Below the pieces are notes generated by a model. The model made no database searches and had not been told where the DNA came from. It was given only the letters and a program-made list of their open reading frames with translations. Shown one piece after another: positions 8,011-15,849 of a DNA stretch of 16,709 bases. This DNA is from Gemmatimonadota bacterium (GTDB taxonomy: Bacteria; Gemmatimonadota; Gemmatimonadetes; Gemmatimonadales; Gemmatimonadaceae): NCBI GenBank assembly GCA_031127185.1, contig JARIET010000029.1, positions 1 through 16,709 of the forward strand. The letters run 5' to 3'. Numbering within the stretch: the first letter of the stretch is position 1; every line of letters begins with the position of its first letter. The translations under genes and the position numbers were made by a program.

Positions 8011-9945
8011 ATGGCCCACCAGCCCCGCGCCTCCGCTGACGAAGTGATGGAGCAAGCCCGCCGCCAGTTCCTCACCACGGTGCGCGGGACGCTCGACGCG
8101 TTCGACCAGCTCGCCGCGCAGCTTGCCAGCCAACCGTCGGCCGAGCAGTTGCTGACGCCGCTGCGACGCGAGTTGCACCGCCTCAACGGTAGCGCGGCGA
8201 CGTTCGGGTATCCGCGCGTCGGCCGGATGGCCGCGGCCCTGGAGGGTGCGGTGAAAAAGTGGGTCGCCGATCCCAACCTCGACCGAGAGCGGCGAGGGCC
8301 GGTCGTCGCACGATTCGCGCGCTCACTGCGCGAGCAACTGATGACGGAGGCCGAGACGACAACGGTGCCCGGCCGACGCCTGCTCATCGTTGGCCTGCGC
8401 GACGCGGTGGCGGTACCGCTGACCACCGAGGCCAGCGCCCGGGGCTATCAGGTGGAGCGGGTCAGCGCCGATGAGCTCGATGAGGCGCTTGAAGACGGTG
8501 CGCCGCAGGCCGTGATCGCCAGTGATGCGACCAGGGGACTCGAGGAACTGCGGGGAGTGGCTCGTTTGTTGTTGCGGAAACGCGATGCCGGAGGTGCGCC
8601 CGCCAGCGCGCCGGTGGTCGCCGGCCCGGCGGGGATCCGCATGCTCGACGTGCGCACCGAGCCCGCCGAGGTGCTCGACGCGCTTGAGGCCGTCGCGGAT
8701 TTTGAACGCGAAGCGACCGGCAGCGTGCTCGCGGTGGACGACGATCCGGTCATGCGAACGATCGTCCGCGTCGCGGCAGAGCAACTGAACCTGTCCATTG
8801 AGACGGTGGCCGATCCGGCGGCCTTCCGAGCCGCCTTGGCGACGATGATCCCGTCACTCGTGGTCATTGACGTCGAACTCGGCGGCAGCAGCGGATTGGA
8901 TCTTGTCCGGGAAGTGCGCGCCATGCACACCCTGATCAACGTCCCCGTGCTGGTGCTGAGTGGGCATGCCGATGTCGGGACGCGGGACGGTGCATTCAGC
9001 GCCGGGGCCGACGATTACATGTTGAAACCGTTTGCCCCGGCAGAATTTCAGCGGCGCGTGGGTGCGCTGTTCGAAGGCACGCGGCGCCGGCTGGCCTCCA
9101 CCGGGATTCACGCTTCATCCGGCGTCTCGCTCCCGTCACGCACGCTTCGCGATCTCGATAGCGAATTGGCGCAGCGCGGGCGCAGCGGTGTCAGCATCGC
9201 CGTCGTCGCTCCGACGGACGCGCCAGGCACGCCGCGTGCCACGGCCGCATGGCATCGCGAGTGCGGGCGGATCGCGACCGCGGCCACGGAAGCCGGCGGT
9301 ATTGCCGGGCTCATCGACGAACTCACACTGGCCGTGCTCCTCAAAGGGGGATCGGCGCCCGCCGTGGACTGGCTGTCGGCCCGGGCTGACGAACGCCCCG
9401 AGCATACACCCCCGTGGACGGCGGGCATCATCGCCGGTTCGGCGCTCGGACCGGAAGCCACGGTTGTGGCGATTCTCGCCGCGGCGCGTGAAGCCCGGAA
9501 TGCCGCACGCGAGGCCAATGTTGCGGCCTGTGAGTGGAACGCCGATGATGCCGACGTGGCGCCCGATGTCGTCGTCGTCGAAGATGACGCGGCGCTCGCC
9601 GACCTCATTGTGTTTGCGCTCGAAACACGCGGATTGACGCACCGCCGGTACGCCGACGGCATCTCGGCGCTTGAGGGCCTCCTCCGCATGCGATCGCGGA
9701 ACGGGCGGACGATGATCCTGCTCGATGTCGACCTGCCCGGCCTCGACGGACACACGTTGCATGAGCGCTTGCGCATTGCCCGGCCCGGGCAGTTCGACGT
9801 CGTCTTCCTCTCGGTGCACGGCACAGAGGCCGAACAACTCCGTGCCTTGCAGGCCGGCGCGGTGGACTATCTGCTCAAGCCGGTCAGCTTGCGGATTCTC
9901 GCGGCAAAGCTGAGCGGATGGCGTGCCCGCGCCAGACCGGTGTGA
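8011..9945 (+). CDS. Multidomain phosphorelay regulator: HPt, degenerate receiver, receiver, degenerate GGDEF-like, receiver
   Basis: The 644-residue protein is soluble, with no signal peptide or membrane segment. Residues about 10-110 are an HPt domain, with phosphoacceptor His56 in E-L-H-R-L-N-G-S-A-A-T-F-G. Residues 121-215 look like a receiver fold (RRLLIVGLRD) that has lost its acidic pocket and phosphorylatable Asp. Residues 237-352 are an intact receiver: D243/D244, phosphoacceptor D287 (VVIDVEL), S317, K339 (LKP). Residues about 371-510 align by eye with a decayed GGDEF domain: LPSRTL with ELAQRGRSG, then LIDEL-TLAVLLKG where GGDEF-AVLLPG would be. Residues 519-635 are a second intact receiver: E524/D525, D572 (ILLDVDLPG), S601, K623 (LKP). 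No kinase domain is present, so phosphate must come from elsewhere. The stop overlaps the start of the HEAT gene, and a GT2 synthase follows. Control of that synthase is inferred. Confidence 0.88.
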   Translation: MAHQPRASADEVMEQARRQFLTTVRGTLDAFDQLAAQLASQPSAEQLLTPLRRELHRLNGSAATFGYPRVGRMAAALEGAVKKWVADPNLDRERRGPVVARFARSLREQLMTEAETTTVPGRRLLIVGLRDAVAVPLTTEASARGYQVERVSADELDEALEDGAPQAVIASDATRGLEELRGVARLLLRKRDAGGAPASAPVVAGPAGIRMLDVRTEPAEVLDALEAVADFEREATGSVLAVDDDPVMRTIVRVAAEQLNLSIETVADPAAFRAALATMIPSLVVIDVELGGSSGLDLVREVRAMHTLINVPVLVLSGHADVGTRDGAFSAGADDYMLKPFAPAEFQRRVGALFEGTRRRLASTGIHASSGVSLPSRTLRDLDSELAQRGRSGVSIAVVAPTDAPGTPRATAAWHRECGRIATAATEAGGIAGLIDELTLAVLLKGGSAPAVDWLSARADERPEHTPPWTAGIIAGSALGPEATVVAILAAAREARNAAREANVAACEWNADDADVAPDVVVVEDDAALADLIVFALETRGLTHRRYADGISALEGLLRMRSRNGRTMILLDVDLPGLDGHTLHERLRIARPGQFDVVFLSVHGTEAEQLRALQAGAVDYLLKPVSLRILAAKLSGWRARARPV

Positions 9946-11012
9946 CGCCAACCGCCATTCTCGGTGTTGCCGCGATTGCGCAGGCGGTGTTTCTCGCGGC
10001 GTTGATTGCCTTCCTCCTCTTTCGACGTCGCCGTACCGTTGTGCGAAGCGAACGCCTGGCCGTGCTGCTCGTGGAATCGCAGGCGGCGCTCAAGGGTTGG
10101 ATCGCCGGCGAGGGGATGATCGAACCGTTCATCCGGTCGCTTCGTGAACTGCCCGCCGAGAGCGCGCTTGACCTGGCCGCACAGCTGGCTGCGTCGGTGC
10201 TCACACCCGATTCCCGCGAGGCCTTCGCCGCCGCCGTGCGCGATGAACCCTGGATACAGGACATCCTGGGACGCGCGACGTCCCTCGCATGGTGGCACCG
10301 TCGCGAAGCGGCGCGGGCCCTGGCGCTCGTAGGCGGGCCGTCTGACCGCGTGGTCGTCGAACGCCTGCTGGACGATCGTCAGCCGGCAGTTGCCGTGCTG
10401 GCCATTTCGGCGTTTCCGCGCGTTGCCGACGCAGCGATGATCGGTCGTGCGCTCGACCGCATGCCGCAGCTGCCGTCTGTCATCCGGCGGTTCCTCATCG
10501 CCGCGTTCCAGCAGTTGCGCACCGCGGTGGAGCCGGAGCTGATGCGGCGGCTCACCCCTGCGGCGGAGCCGTTCGTGCTCCGGCGATGGATCGATCTTGC
10601 CGGCGAGCTGCGGCTGAACGGCGCGCTCGATCAGGCAGCCGCGCTCGATTCGCACCCCGATGCACGCATCAGGCGCGCCGTGGCACGCGCCCTCGGCCGT
10701 CGCCCACACCCCGACTCACTCGCGGCATTGCGTGCGCTCTGTGCCGACGCGGATCCCGGCGTTCGTGCGGCTGCGGCGCGTGCGATGGGCCAGCTCGGAA
10801 GCGTCGTGGCGCTCGCGCCGCTCAGCCGGGTCGTCCACGACCCGGCGTGGAATGTCCGCTACGAAGCCTGCCTCGCCTTGGGAAGCCTGGGAGAGCGCGG
10901 GCGCGCGGCCCTCGGCCAGCTCCGGGCCGACCCCGACCGCTATGTCGCGGACATGGCTCGCCTGATCAGCGGGCTCGGTGACGGAGCGCTCCTCGAGCTG
11001 GTGGCCGAGTAA
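9942..11012 (+). CDS. Membrane-anchored HEAT-repeat protein
   Basis: The start chosen is GTG 9942, which overlaps the regulator stop as GTGA. ATG 9918 in the same frame adds eight residues and overlaps more; either is possible. Numbered from 9918 (364 residues), residues about 12-35 form one transmembrane helix (TAILGVAAIAQAVFLAAL) followed at once by R36-R-R-R39. By the positive-inside rule the C-terminal part should be cytoplasmic. Residues about 120-355 are alpha-helical repeats of the HEAT type. The clearest are DARIRRAVARALG (248-260), DPGVRAAAARAMGQLG (279-294) and DPAWNVRYEACLALGSLG (308-325). HEAT repeats are protein-protein interaction scaffolds. Its place between a receiver protein and a membrane glycosyltransferase suggests a tethered adaptor between them; this is inference. 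Its TAA shares a base with the next ATG. Confidence 0.85.
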   Translation: MTPTAILGVAAIAQAVFLAALIAFLLFRRRRTVVRSERLAVLLVESQAALKGWIAGEGMIEPFIRSLRELPAESALDLAAQLAASVLTPDSREAFAAAVRDEPWIQDILGRATSLAWWHRREAARALALVGGPSDRVVVERLLDDRQPAVAVLAISAFPRVADAAMIGRALDRMPQLPSVIRRFLIAAFQQLRTAVEPELMRRLTPAAEPFVLRRWIDLAGELRLNGALDQAAALDSHPDARIRRAVARALGRRPHPDSLAALRALCADADPGVRAAAARAMGQLGSVVALAPLSRVVHDPAWNVRYEACLALGSLGERGRAALGQLRADPDRYVADMARLISGLGDGALLELVAE

Positions 11013-12445
11013 TGATCCCCGCCGAGTGGATTCAGGTCATTCGCGAAGGGCTCGCCACGGCCGATCGCATAGCGCTCGTCTATTTCCTGGCGCTCAACTC
11101 GTTCTATGCCTTCCTGCTCATTGTGTCCATTCCGGAACTCTGGCGGCATTGGCAGGTGAGCGAGGATGAGGTGCTGCAGCGGCTGCTCGCGTCGGACGCG
11201 CTGCCGCCGGTGAGCATTCTCGTGCCCGCGTACAATGAGGAAGTCACGATCGCGGCGAGCGTGCTCTCGTTTCTGTCGCTCAAGTATCCGCGGCTTGAGG
11301 TGATTCTCGTCAACGACGGCTCGCGTGACCGCACCGTTGACGTGCTGATCAAGGAGTTCGATCTGTACCAGGTGCCGCCGGCCTATCCGCGGACGATTGC
11401 CACAAAACCGATTCGTGCCGTGTACCGCTCGCGCATGCATTCTCGCCTGATCGTCATCGACAAGGACAACGGCGGCAAGGCCGATTCACTCAATGCGGCA
11501 TTGAGCGCGGCACGGCACCCCTTTGTGCTGGCCGTCGATGCCGACACGCTCATTGAATCCGACGCACTCCTGCGGCTCGCCCGCCCGTTCGTGCTCGGGA
11601 CACACGTGGCGGCAGTCGGGGGCACGATTCGCGTCGCCAACTCCTGCCGCGTGGAGATGGGGCGCGTAGTTGACGCGCGCGTATCGAGCGAGTGGCTCGC
11701 GGGATGCCAGGTCGTCGAATATTTGCGCGCGTTTCTGTTTGGTCGCCTGGCGTGGAACCGGCTCGGCGGAAACCTGGTGATTTCCGGCGCCTTCGGCCTG
11801 TTCCGGAGGGACTATTTGCTCGACATCGGCGGCTACCTCACTGGAAATGTCACCGAAGACATGGACCTCGCCGTGCGGCTGCACCGGTACCTGAAGGAAC
11901 GGAACATCAAGGCGCAGATGCCGTTCATTCCCGATCCGGTGGCGTGGACGGAGGTGCCCTCGAGTATTGCGGTGCTGGCCCGCCAGCGCGAGCGCTGGCA
12001 CCGCGGGTTGATCGGGACGATGATCTCGCACCGCAAGATGTTGCTCAACCCGCGCTACGGTGCCACGGGTATGGTGGCCATGCCGTATTTCGTGTTTGGC
12101 GAACTGCTCGCGCCGGTCGTGGAAGTCATGGGCTACGTGCTGACCATCGTCGGATTCCTGATTGGCGCCATCAGCTGGCAGTTCGGGCTCCTGTTCCTGG
12201 CCGTCGCCGTGGGATACGGGACACTGCTCTCGGTCTGGGCCGTCGTGTTGGAGGAGATTTCGTTTCGCAAGTATCGTCGGCGGAGCGACACGTTGCGCCT
12301 GCTGGGATTTGCCTTCATCGAAGGCCTGGGCTTTCGCCAGATGACCGTCTGGTTCCGGCTCCAGGCATTCTGGAAGTATTTCCGCGGTGTGGAGAGCTGG
12401 GGTGCGATGACGCGACAAGGGTTTGCCAACAAGAAGTCCGAATAG
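11012..12445 (+). CDS. Processive family 2 glycosyltransferase, membrane polysaccharide synthase
   Basis: The 477-residue protein has an N-terminal membrane helix (about 17-42), a cytoplasmic GT-A domain, and at least two C-terminal membrane helices (about 358-385 and 389-413). The catalytic motifs of processive GT2 enzymes (cellulose, hyaluronan and PgaC-type synthases) are complete: VPAYNEE (71-77), D102 in V-N-D-G-S, DNGGKADSLN (152-161), D176-A-D178 for metal and UDP, acceptor-site TED (281-283) and QRERW (325-329). It should extend a sugar polymer from a nucleotide sugar at the inner membrane. The sugar cannot be read from sequence; the layout is closer to PgaC-like synthases than to BcsA. 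No PilZ domain is fused, so any c-di-GMP or other control must act through a partner. ATG 11012 overlaps the HEAT gene stop (TAATG). No export or deacetylase partner lies nearby. Confidence 0.92.
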   Translation: MIPAEWIQVIREGLATADRIALVYFLALNSFYAFLLIVSIPELWRHWQVSEDEVLQRLLASDALPPVSILVPAYNEEVTIAASVLSFLSLKYPRLEVILVNDGSRDRTVDVLIKEFDLYQVPPAYPRTIATKPIRAVYRSRMHSRLIVIDKDNGGKADSLNAALSAARHPFVLAVDADTLIESDALLRLARPFVLGTHVAAVGGTIRVANSCRVEMGRVVDARVSSEWLAGCQVVEYLRAFLFGRLAWNRLGGNLVISGAFGLFRRDYLLDIGGYLTGNVTEDMDLAVRLHRYLKERNIKAQMPFIPDPVAWTEVPSSIAVLARQRERWHRGLIGTMISHRKMLLNPRYGATGMVAMPYFVFGELLAPVVEVMGYVLTIVGFLIGAISWQFGLLFLAVAVGYGTLLSVWAVVLEEISFRKYRRRSDTLRLLGFAFIEGLGFRQMTVWFRLQAFWKYFRGVESWGAMTRQGFANKKSE

Positions 12446-12463
12446 GCGCGCACCCGGGACGAC

Positions 12464-12471
12464 TATATTTG
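12464..12471 (+). promoter_or_regulatory. Possible -10-type element before the tal operon
   Basis: TATATTTG is the only AT-rich stretch in the 87-bp gap (12446-12532) between the GT2 stop and the transaldolase ATG. It matches the TAnnTTTG -7 element known from Bacteroidota promoters, and TATATT resembles a sigma70 -10 box. No convincing -35/-33 element sits at the right distance. Transcription would start near 12478 and give a leader of about 55 nt. No terminator hairpin for the GT2 operon is visible in the gap, so read-through is possible. Confidence 0.4.
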
Positions 12472-12532
12472 CGGAGGCGGTCGACGGCGCCAGCCGCGCG
12501 CCTGCGACGGCCCCACGCACACCGGTCCCCAC

Positions 12533-13645
12533 ATGCCCCCGACTCCACACACGCCGCTCCACGCCCTGCACGCCGCCGGCCAATCGATTTGGCTCGATTA
12601 CATCGACCGCACACTGGTGCTCAGCGGCGAACTGGCGCGCCGGATCGGTGACGATGCGCTCACGGGGATGACGTCAAACCCGACGATCTTCGAAAAGGCA
12701 CTGGGGCAGGGTACCGCGTACGACGTGCAACTCGCGGAACTGTCAGGCGACCGCACACCGTGGGCGATCTTCGAGGCCGTCGAGACCGACGATGTCCGTG
12801 CCGCCTGTGATGTGTTTGGCGGCACCTATGATCGTTCACAGGGTATCGACGGCTTTGTGTCGATTGAAGTCTCGCCGGGTGCGGCGCACGACACGGAGGG
12901 CACGGTGCAGGAGGCGCACCGGCTCTGGCGCGCCGTAGACCGCCCCAATGTCATGATCAAGGTGCCGGGCACGCCAGCGGGATGCGCTGCGCTGCGCCGC
13001 CTCATTGCCGACGGCATAAATGTGAATGTGACGCTGCTGTTTTCGTGCGCGGCCCACGCCAATGTGATCGAAGCGTATCTCGCGGGGCTTGAAGACCGCG
13101 CGGCCGCAGGTCGCGCACTCTCGCGGGTGGCGTCGGTCGCCAGCTTCTTCGTCAGTCGTGTGGACTCCGAGATCGACAAACGCCTGGACGCCATCGGTAC
13201 ACCGGAGGCGCTGGCGCTGCGGGGTAAGGCTGCGGTGGCCAATGCCAAGCTGGCCTACGCACTCTTTGTGGAGCGCTTCTCCGGAGCGCGCTGGGATGCG
13301 CTCGCGGCCAGGGGCGCGCAGGTGCAGCGTCCGCTATGGGCCAGCACAGGTACGAAGAACCCAGCGTATTCTGACGTGAAGTATGTGGAAGCGCTGGTGG
13401 GGCCGAACACGGTGAACACACTGCCGCCGGCCACGCTTGATGCCTTTCGCGATCACGGCACCGTGGCTCGCACGGTTGACGCTGATGTCGCCGCTGCACG
13501 GGCGGAAATCGCCGCCATCGAAGCGCTTGGCATTTCGCTCGACGGGGTCACGGACAAGCTGCTCGTCGAGGGCCTCGAATCCTTCCAGAAATCTTTTGAT
13601 GGCCTGCTTGCTGGAATCGAGAAGAAAATGAGTCGCATCGCGTGA
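12533..13645 (+). CDS. tal: Transaldolase (long form)
   Basis: It moves a dihydroxyacetone unit from sedoheptulose 7-phosphate to glyceraldehyde 3-phosphate in the non-oxidative pentose phosphate pathway; it is cytoplasmic. The 370-residue protein is the longer bacterial form, as in actinobacteria and cyanobacteria and in Tal-Pgi fusion proteins. Visible motifs are SIWLDYIDR (18-26), the signature GMTSNPTIFEKA (45-56), VSIEVSP (109-115), Schiff-base Lys143 in N-V-M-I-K-V-P-G-T, and NVNVTLLFS just after it. Near the C-terminus STGTKNPAYSDVKYVEALVGPNTVNTLP is typical. ATG 12533 is chosen because the conserved region begins at residue 18; no strong ribosome-binding site precedes it. It is first in the tal-pyk-hydrolase-pgi cluster, and its TGA overlaps the pyk ATG. 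Confidence 0.96.
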   Translation: MPPTPHTPLHALHAAGQSIWLDYIDRTLVLSGELARRIGDDALTGMTSNPTIFEKALGQGTAYDVQLAELSGDRTPWAIFEAVETDDVRAACDVFGGTYDRSQGIDGFVSIEVSPGAAHDTEGTVQEAHRLWRAVDRPNVMIKVPGTPAGCAALRRLIADGINVNVTLLFSCAAHANVIEAYLAGLEDRAAAGRALSRVASVASFFVSRVDSEIDKRLDAIGTPEALALRGKAAVANAKLAYALFVERFSGARWDALAARGAQVQRPLWASTGTKNPAYSDVKYVEALVGPNTVNTLPPATLDAFRDHGTVARTVDADVAAARAEIAAIEALGISLDGVTDKLLVEGLESFQKSFDGLLAGIEKKMSRIA

Positions 13646-15045
13646 TGCACGCGCGAACGAAGATCGTCTGCACGATCGGTCCGGCGTCGTCGGATCCTGC
13701 GGTGCTGCGCGCGATGGTCGCCGCCGGGATGAACGTCGCGCGCATCAACTTCTCCCACGGTACACACGACGGTCACGCCAAAGTCATTGCCACCGTGCGC
13801 GCCATTGCGCATGAGACCGGTCGCCCGGTGGCCATTCTCGGCGACCTCCAAGGCCCGCGCATTCGCATTGGGGATCTGCCGGCCACGCTCGATATCGTAC
13901 CAGGCACGGCATACACGTTTGTGCCGGAGGGCAGCGCGCAGGGCGCCGATATCCCCGTCACCTACGACGACATTGCGCGCGACGTGCGGGTCGGCGGACG
14001 CATTCTGGTCAACGACGGCCTCCTGGAGTTGACCGTGACGCGCGTGGACGGTGATCGCGTCAGCGTGACCGCGGTGTACGGTGGGCCGATGAAATCGCAC
14101 AAGGGGATGAACCTCCCCGGTACTGATGTCTCAGCCCCGGCACTCACGGCAAAGGACCGCGCCGACATTGCTTTTGCTGTGGAGCAGGAGCTCTCCTACA
14201 TCGCGCTCAGCTTCGTGCGTCGCCCGGAGGACATCGCGCAGCTGCGCGCGCTGCTTCCCAAGGGGATGTTGATCGTCGCGAAGATCGAGAAGGACAGTGC
14301 GGTGGACCGCATCGAGGAACTGCTGCAGGTCACCGATGCGGTGATGGTCGCGCGCGGCGACCTCGGGGTCGAGCTACCGTATGAGCGCGTGCCACTCGAG
14401 CAGAAACGGATCATCGGCCTCGCCAACCGCTACGGGCGCCCGGTCATCACGGCCACGCAGATGCTGGAGTCCATGATCGAGAACCCGAGGCCGACGCGGG
14501 CCGAGGCCAACGACGTCGCCAATGCCGTGCTCGACGGCACGGACGCCGTGATGCTGTCGGCGGAGACGGCCTCCGGTGCAAATCCGGTGCTTGCTGTCGA
14601 GGCCATGCATCGGATCGCCGCCGCTGCCGAAACGCATCCCGTGCAGCGCGGCCTCGGCCTCGACCGGCTTGAACCCGGCAGTGCCAGTGTCGAGGAGACG
14701 ATCGCCTCGGCCACCGTGACCGCGGTACGCCTCATCGGGGCGCGCTGCGTGATCGTATTCACCAAGAGCGGATTCAGCGCCCGCGTTGTCGCCGCGCGCC
14801 GGCCAGGCGTCCCGATTGTCGTGCTCACGGATCAGCCGCGTACCTGGCACCAGTTGGCGATGGTCTGGGGCGTTTCACCTTTCCTCGTGCCGCATTGCGA
14901 CACCTACGACCAGATGGCGCGCGCCGCTCGCGAACTTGTCATTCGCGAGGGGTTTGCCGTGGCTGGCGATCGCGTGGTGATCACGGCGGGCGTTCCGTTC
15001 GACGTGCCCGGCTCGACCAACACGCTCAAGGTCGAGACGGTCTGA
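13645..15045 (+). CDS. pyk: Pyruvate kinase
   Basis: It transfers phosphate from phosphoenolpyruvate to ADP in the last step of glycolysis. The 466-residue protein starts at ATG 13645, one base inside the tal stop (TGATG); GTG 13642, one codon earlier, is the alternative. The N-terminal TKIVCTIGPAS and NVARINFSHGTH begin the TIM barrel. The B domain spans about 70-165. Catalytic Lys213 and metal-binding Glu215 lie in V-A-K-I-E-K, and D239 in A-R-G-D-L-G-V-E. The signature IIGLANRYGRPVITATQMLESM covers 256-277, and the C-terminal regulatory domain is complete. At the cation-site loop the sequence is D67-L-Q-G-P-R-I-R-I-G76. Leu and Gln at the first two positions and Ile at the last match potassium-independent enzymes, where Lys is usual at the residue that is Arg72 here. 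Confidence 0.97.
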   Translation: MHARTKIVCTIGPASSDPAVLRAMVAAGMNVARINFSHGTHDGHAKVIATVRAIAHETGRPVAILGDLQGPRIRIGDLPATLDIVPGTAYTFVPEGSAQGADIPVTYDDIARDVRVGGRILVNDGLLELTVTRVDGDRVSVTAVYGGPMKSHKGMNLPGTDVSAPALTAKDRADIAFAVEQELSYIALSFVRRPEDIAQLRALLPKGMLIVAKIEKDSAVDRIEELLQVTDAVMVARGDLGVELPYERVPLEQKRIIGLANRYGRPVITATQMLESMIENPRPTRAEANDVANAVLDGTDAVMLSAETASGANPVLAVEAMHRIAAAAETHPVQRGLGLDRLEPGSASVEETIASATVTAVRLIGARCVIVFTKSGFSARVVAARRPGVPIVVLTDQPRTWHQLAMVWGVSPFLVPHCDTYDQMARAARELVIREGFAVAGDRVVITAGVPFDVPGSTNTLKVETV

Positions 15046-15074
15046 TGTACGCCGCCGGGTTCCGCCCCGCGTGA
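15045..15074 (+). other. Nine-codon mini-ORF bridging pyk and the hydrolase gene
   Basis: ATG 15045 overlaps the pyk stop (TGATG). The frame encodes M-Y-A-A-G-F-R-P-A and stops at TGA 15072-15074, which itself overlaps the GTG start of the next gene (GTGA at 15071-15074). It could carry terminating ribosomes from pyk to the hydrolase start. No Shine-Dalgarno sequence is obvious for the GTG. It may equally be chance, since such short frames arise easily. Confidence 0.35.
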
Positions 15075-15847
15075 AGCTCACCTTCCTTGGCACCGGCACC
15101 AGCTTCGGCGTTCCGCAGGTGGGGTGCCGCTGCGAGGTGTGTCTGTCAACGGATCCGCGCGACAAACGCAACCGCGTGGCCGCGGTTGTGGAGGAGGGAG
15201 CCGCACGGCTACTCATCGACACGCCGCCCGAGTTGCGGCTTCAGCTGATTGCCAATGACGTGGATCGCGTGGACGCCGTACTGCTCACTCACGATCACGC
15301 CGATCACACCCACGGACTCGATGATGTACGGGGCATCGGAGCTCAGGCTGGGGTGCCGCTGCCCTTCTATGGCCCGGCAGAAACCATGGACAGCGTGCGT
15401 GCGAAATTCGCGTATGCATTCGATCGTTCGGTCACCGCGCTTCCCGGCACCTCGAAACCGGAGGCCACCCTCACCGCGCTCGAACCCGAGGTCGTAACAG
15501 AGATTGCCGGATTCACCGTGACTCCCGTCGTGGTGCCACATGGGCGGATGCGCGTGTTCGGATATCGCATCGGTGACGTGGGCTATGTCACCGATGCTAA
15601 AGAGCTGCCCGACGCCGCGGTGGCGACGCTCGCCGGCGTGAAAGTGCTGGTCCTGAATGCGTTGTTCCGGAAAGTGCACCCGACGCACCTCTCCATCAGC
15701 GAGGCGGTGGAGACGGCGCGACGGATCGGCGCCGAGCGCACGTTCCTCACACATCTCACGCACCGGATTTCGCACGCAGCACTTGAGGCCGAACTCCCTG
15801 ACGGCATTCGGCCTGCGTTCGACGGACTTCAAGTCACGGTGGACTGA
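15071..15847 (+). CDS. Metallo-beta-lactamase-fold hydrolase, PhnP-like phosphodiesterase family
   Basis: The 258-residue cytoplasmic protein starts at GTG 15071 with the typical M-K-L-T-F-L-G-T-G-T-S-F-G-V-P-Q. Its metal site is complete: H74-x-H76-x-D78-H79 in L-T-H-D-H-A-D-H, H157 (V-V-P-H-G), D175 (Y-V-T-D) and H228 (F-L-T-H). C19-x-C21-x-x-C24 matches the extra zinc-binding cysteine cluster of PhnP-type enzymes. Family members hydrolyse cyclic phosphates, such as 5-phosphoribosyl 1,2-cyclic phosphate in phosphonate breakdown, or other phosphodiesters. No phn genes are nearby, so a phosphonate role is not supported. Its position between pyk and pgi suggests clean-up of a sugar cyclic phosphate or a housekeeping role; this is inference. 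pgi begins 2 bp after its stop. Confidence 0.9.
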   Translation: MKLTFLGTGTSFGVPQVGCRCEVCLSTDPRDKRNRVAAVVEEGAARLLIDTPPELRLQLIANDVDRVDAVLLTHDHADHTHGLDDVRGIGAQAGVPLPFYGPAETMDSVRAKFAYAFDRSVTALPGTSKPEATLTALEPEVVTEIAGFTVTPVVVPHGRMRVFGYRIGDVGYVTDAKELPDAAVATLAGVKVLVLNALFRKVHPTHLSISEAVETARRIGAERTFLTHLTHRISHAALEAELPDGIRPAFDGLQVTVD

Positions 15848-15849
15848 CG

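Noticed and set aside
9121..9540. Active diguanylate cyclase domain
   Set aside because: The GGDEF signature is replaced by LIDEL and the substrate-binding middle part is shortened.
9567..9585. GTC trinucleotide run in the regulator gene
   Set aside because: A few repeats only, encoding the V-V-V strand before the receiver acidic residues; ordinary coding sequence.
11012..12445. BcsA-type cellulose synthase
   Set aside because: There are too few membrane helices, no PilZ domain and no bcsB or bcsC nearby; only a general processive GT2 call is justified.
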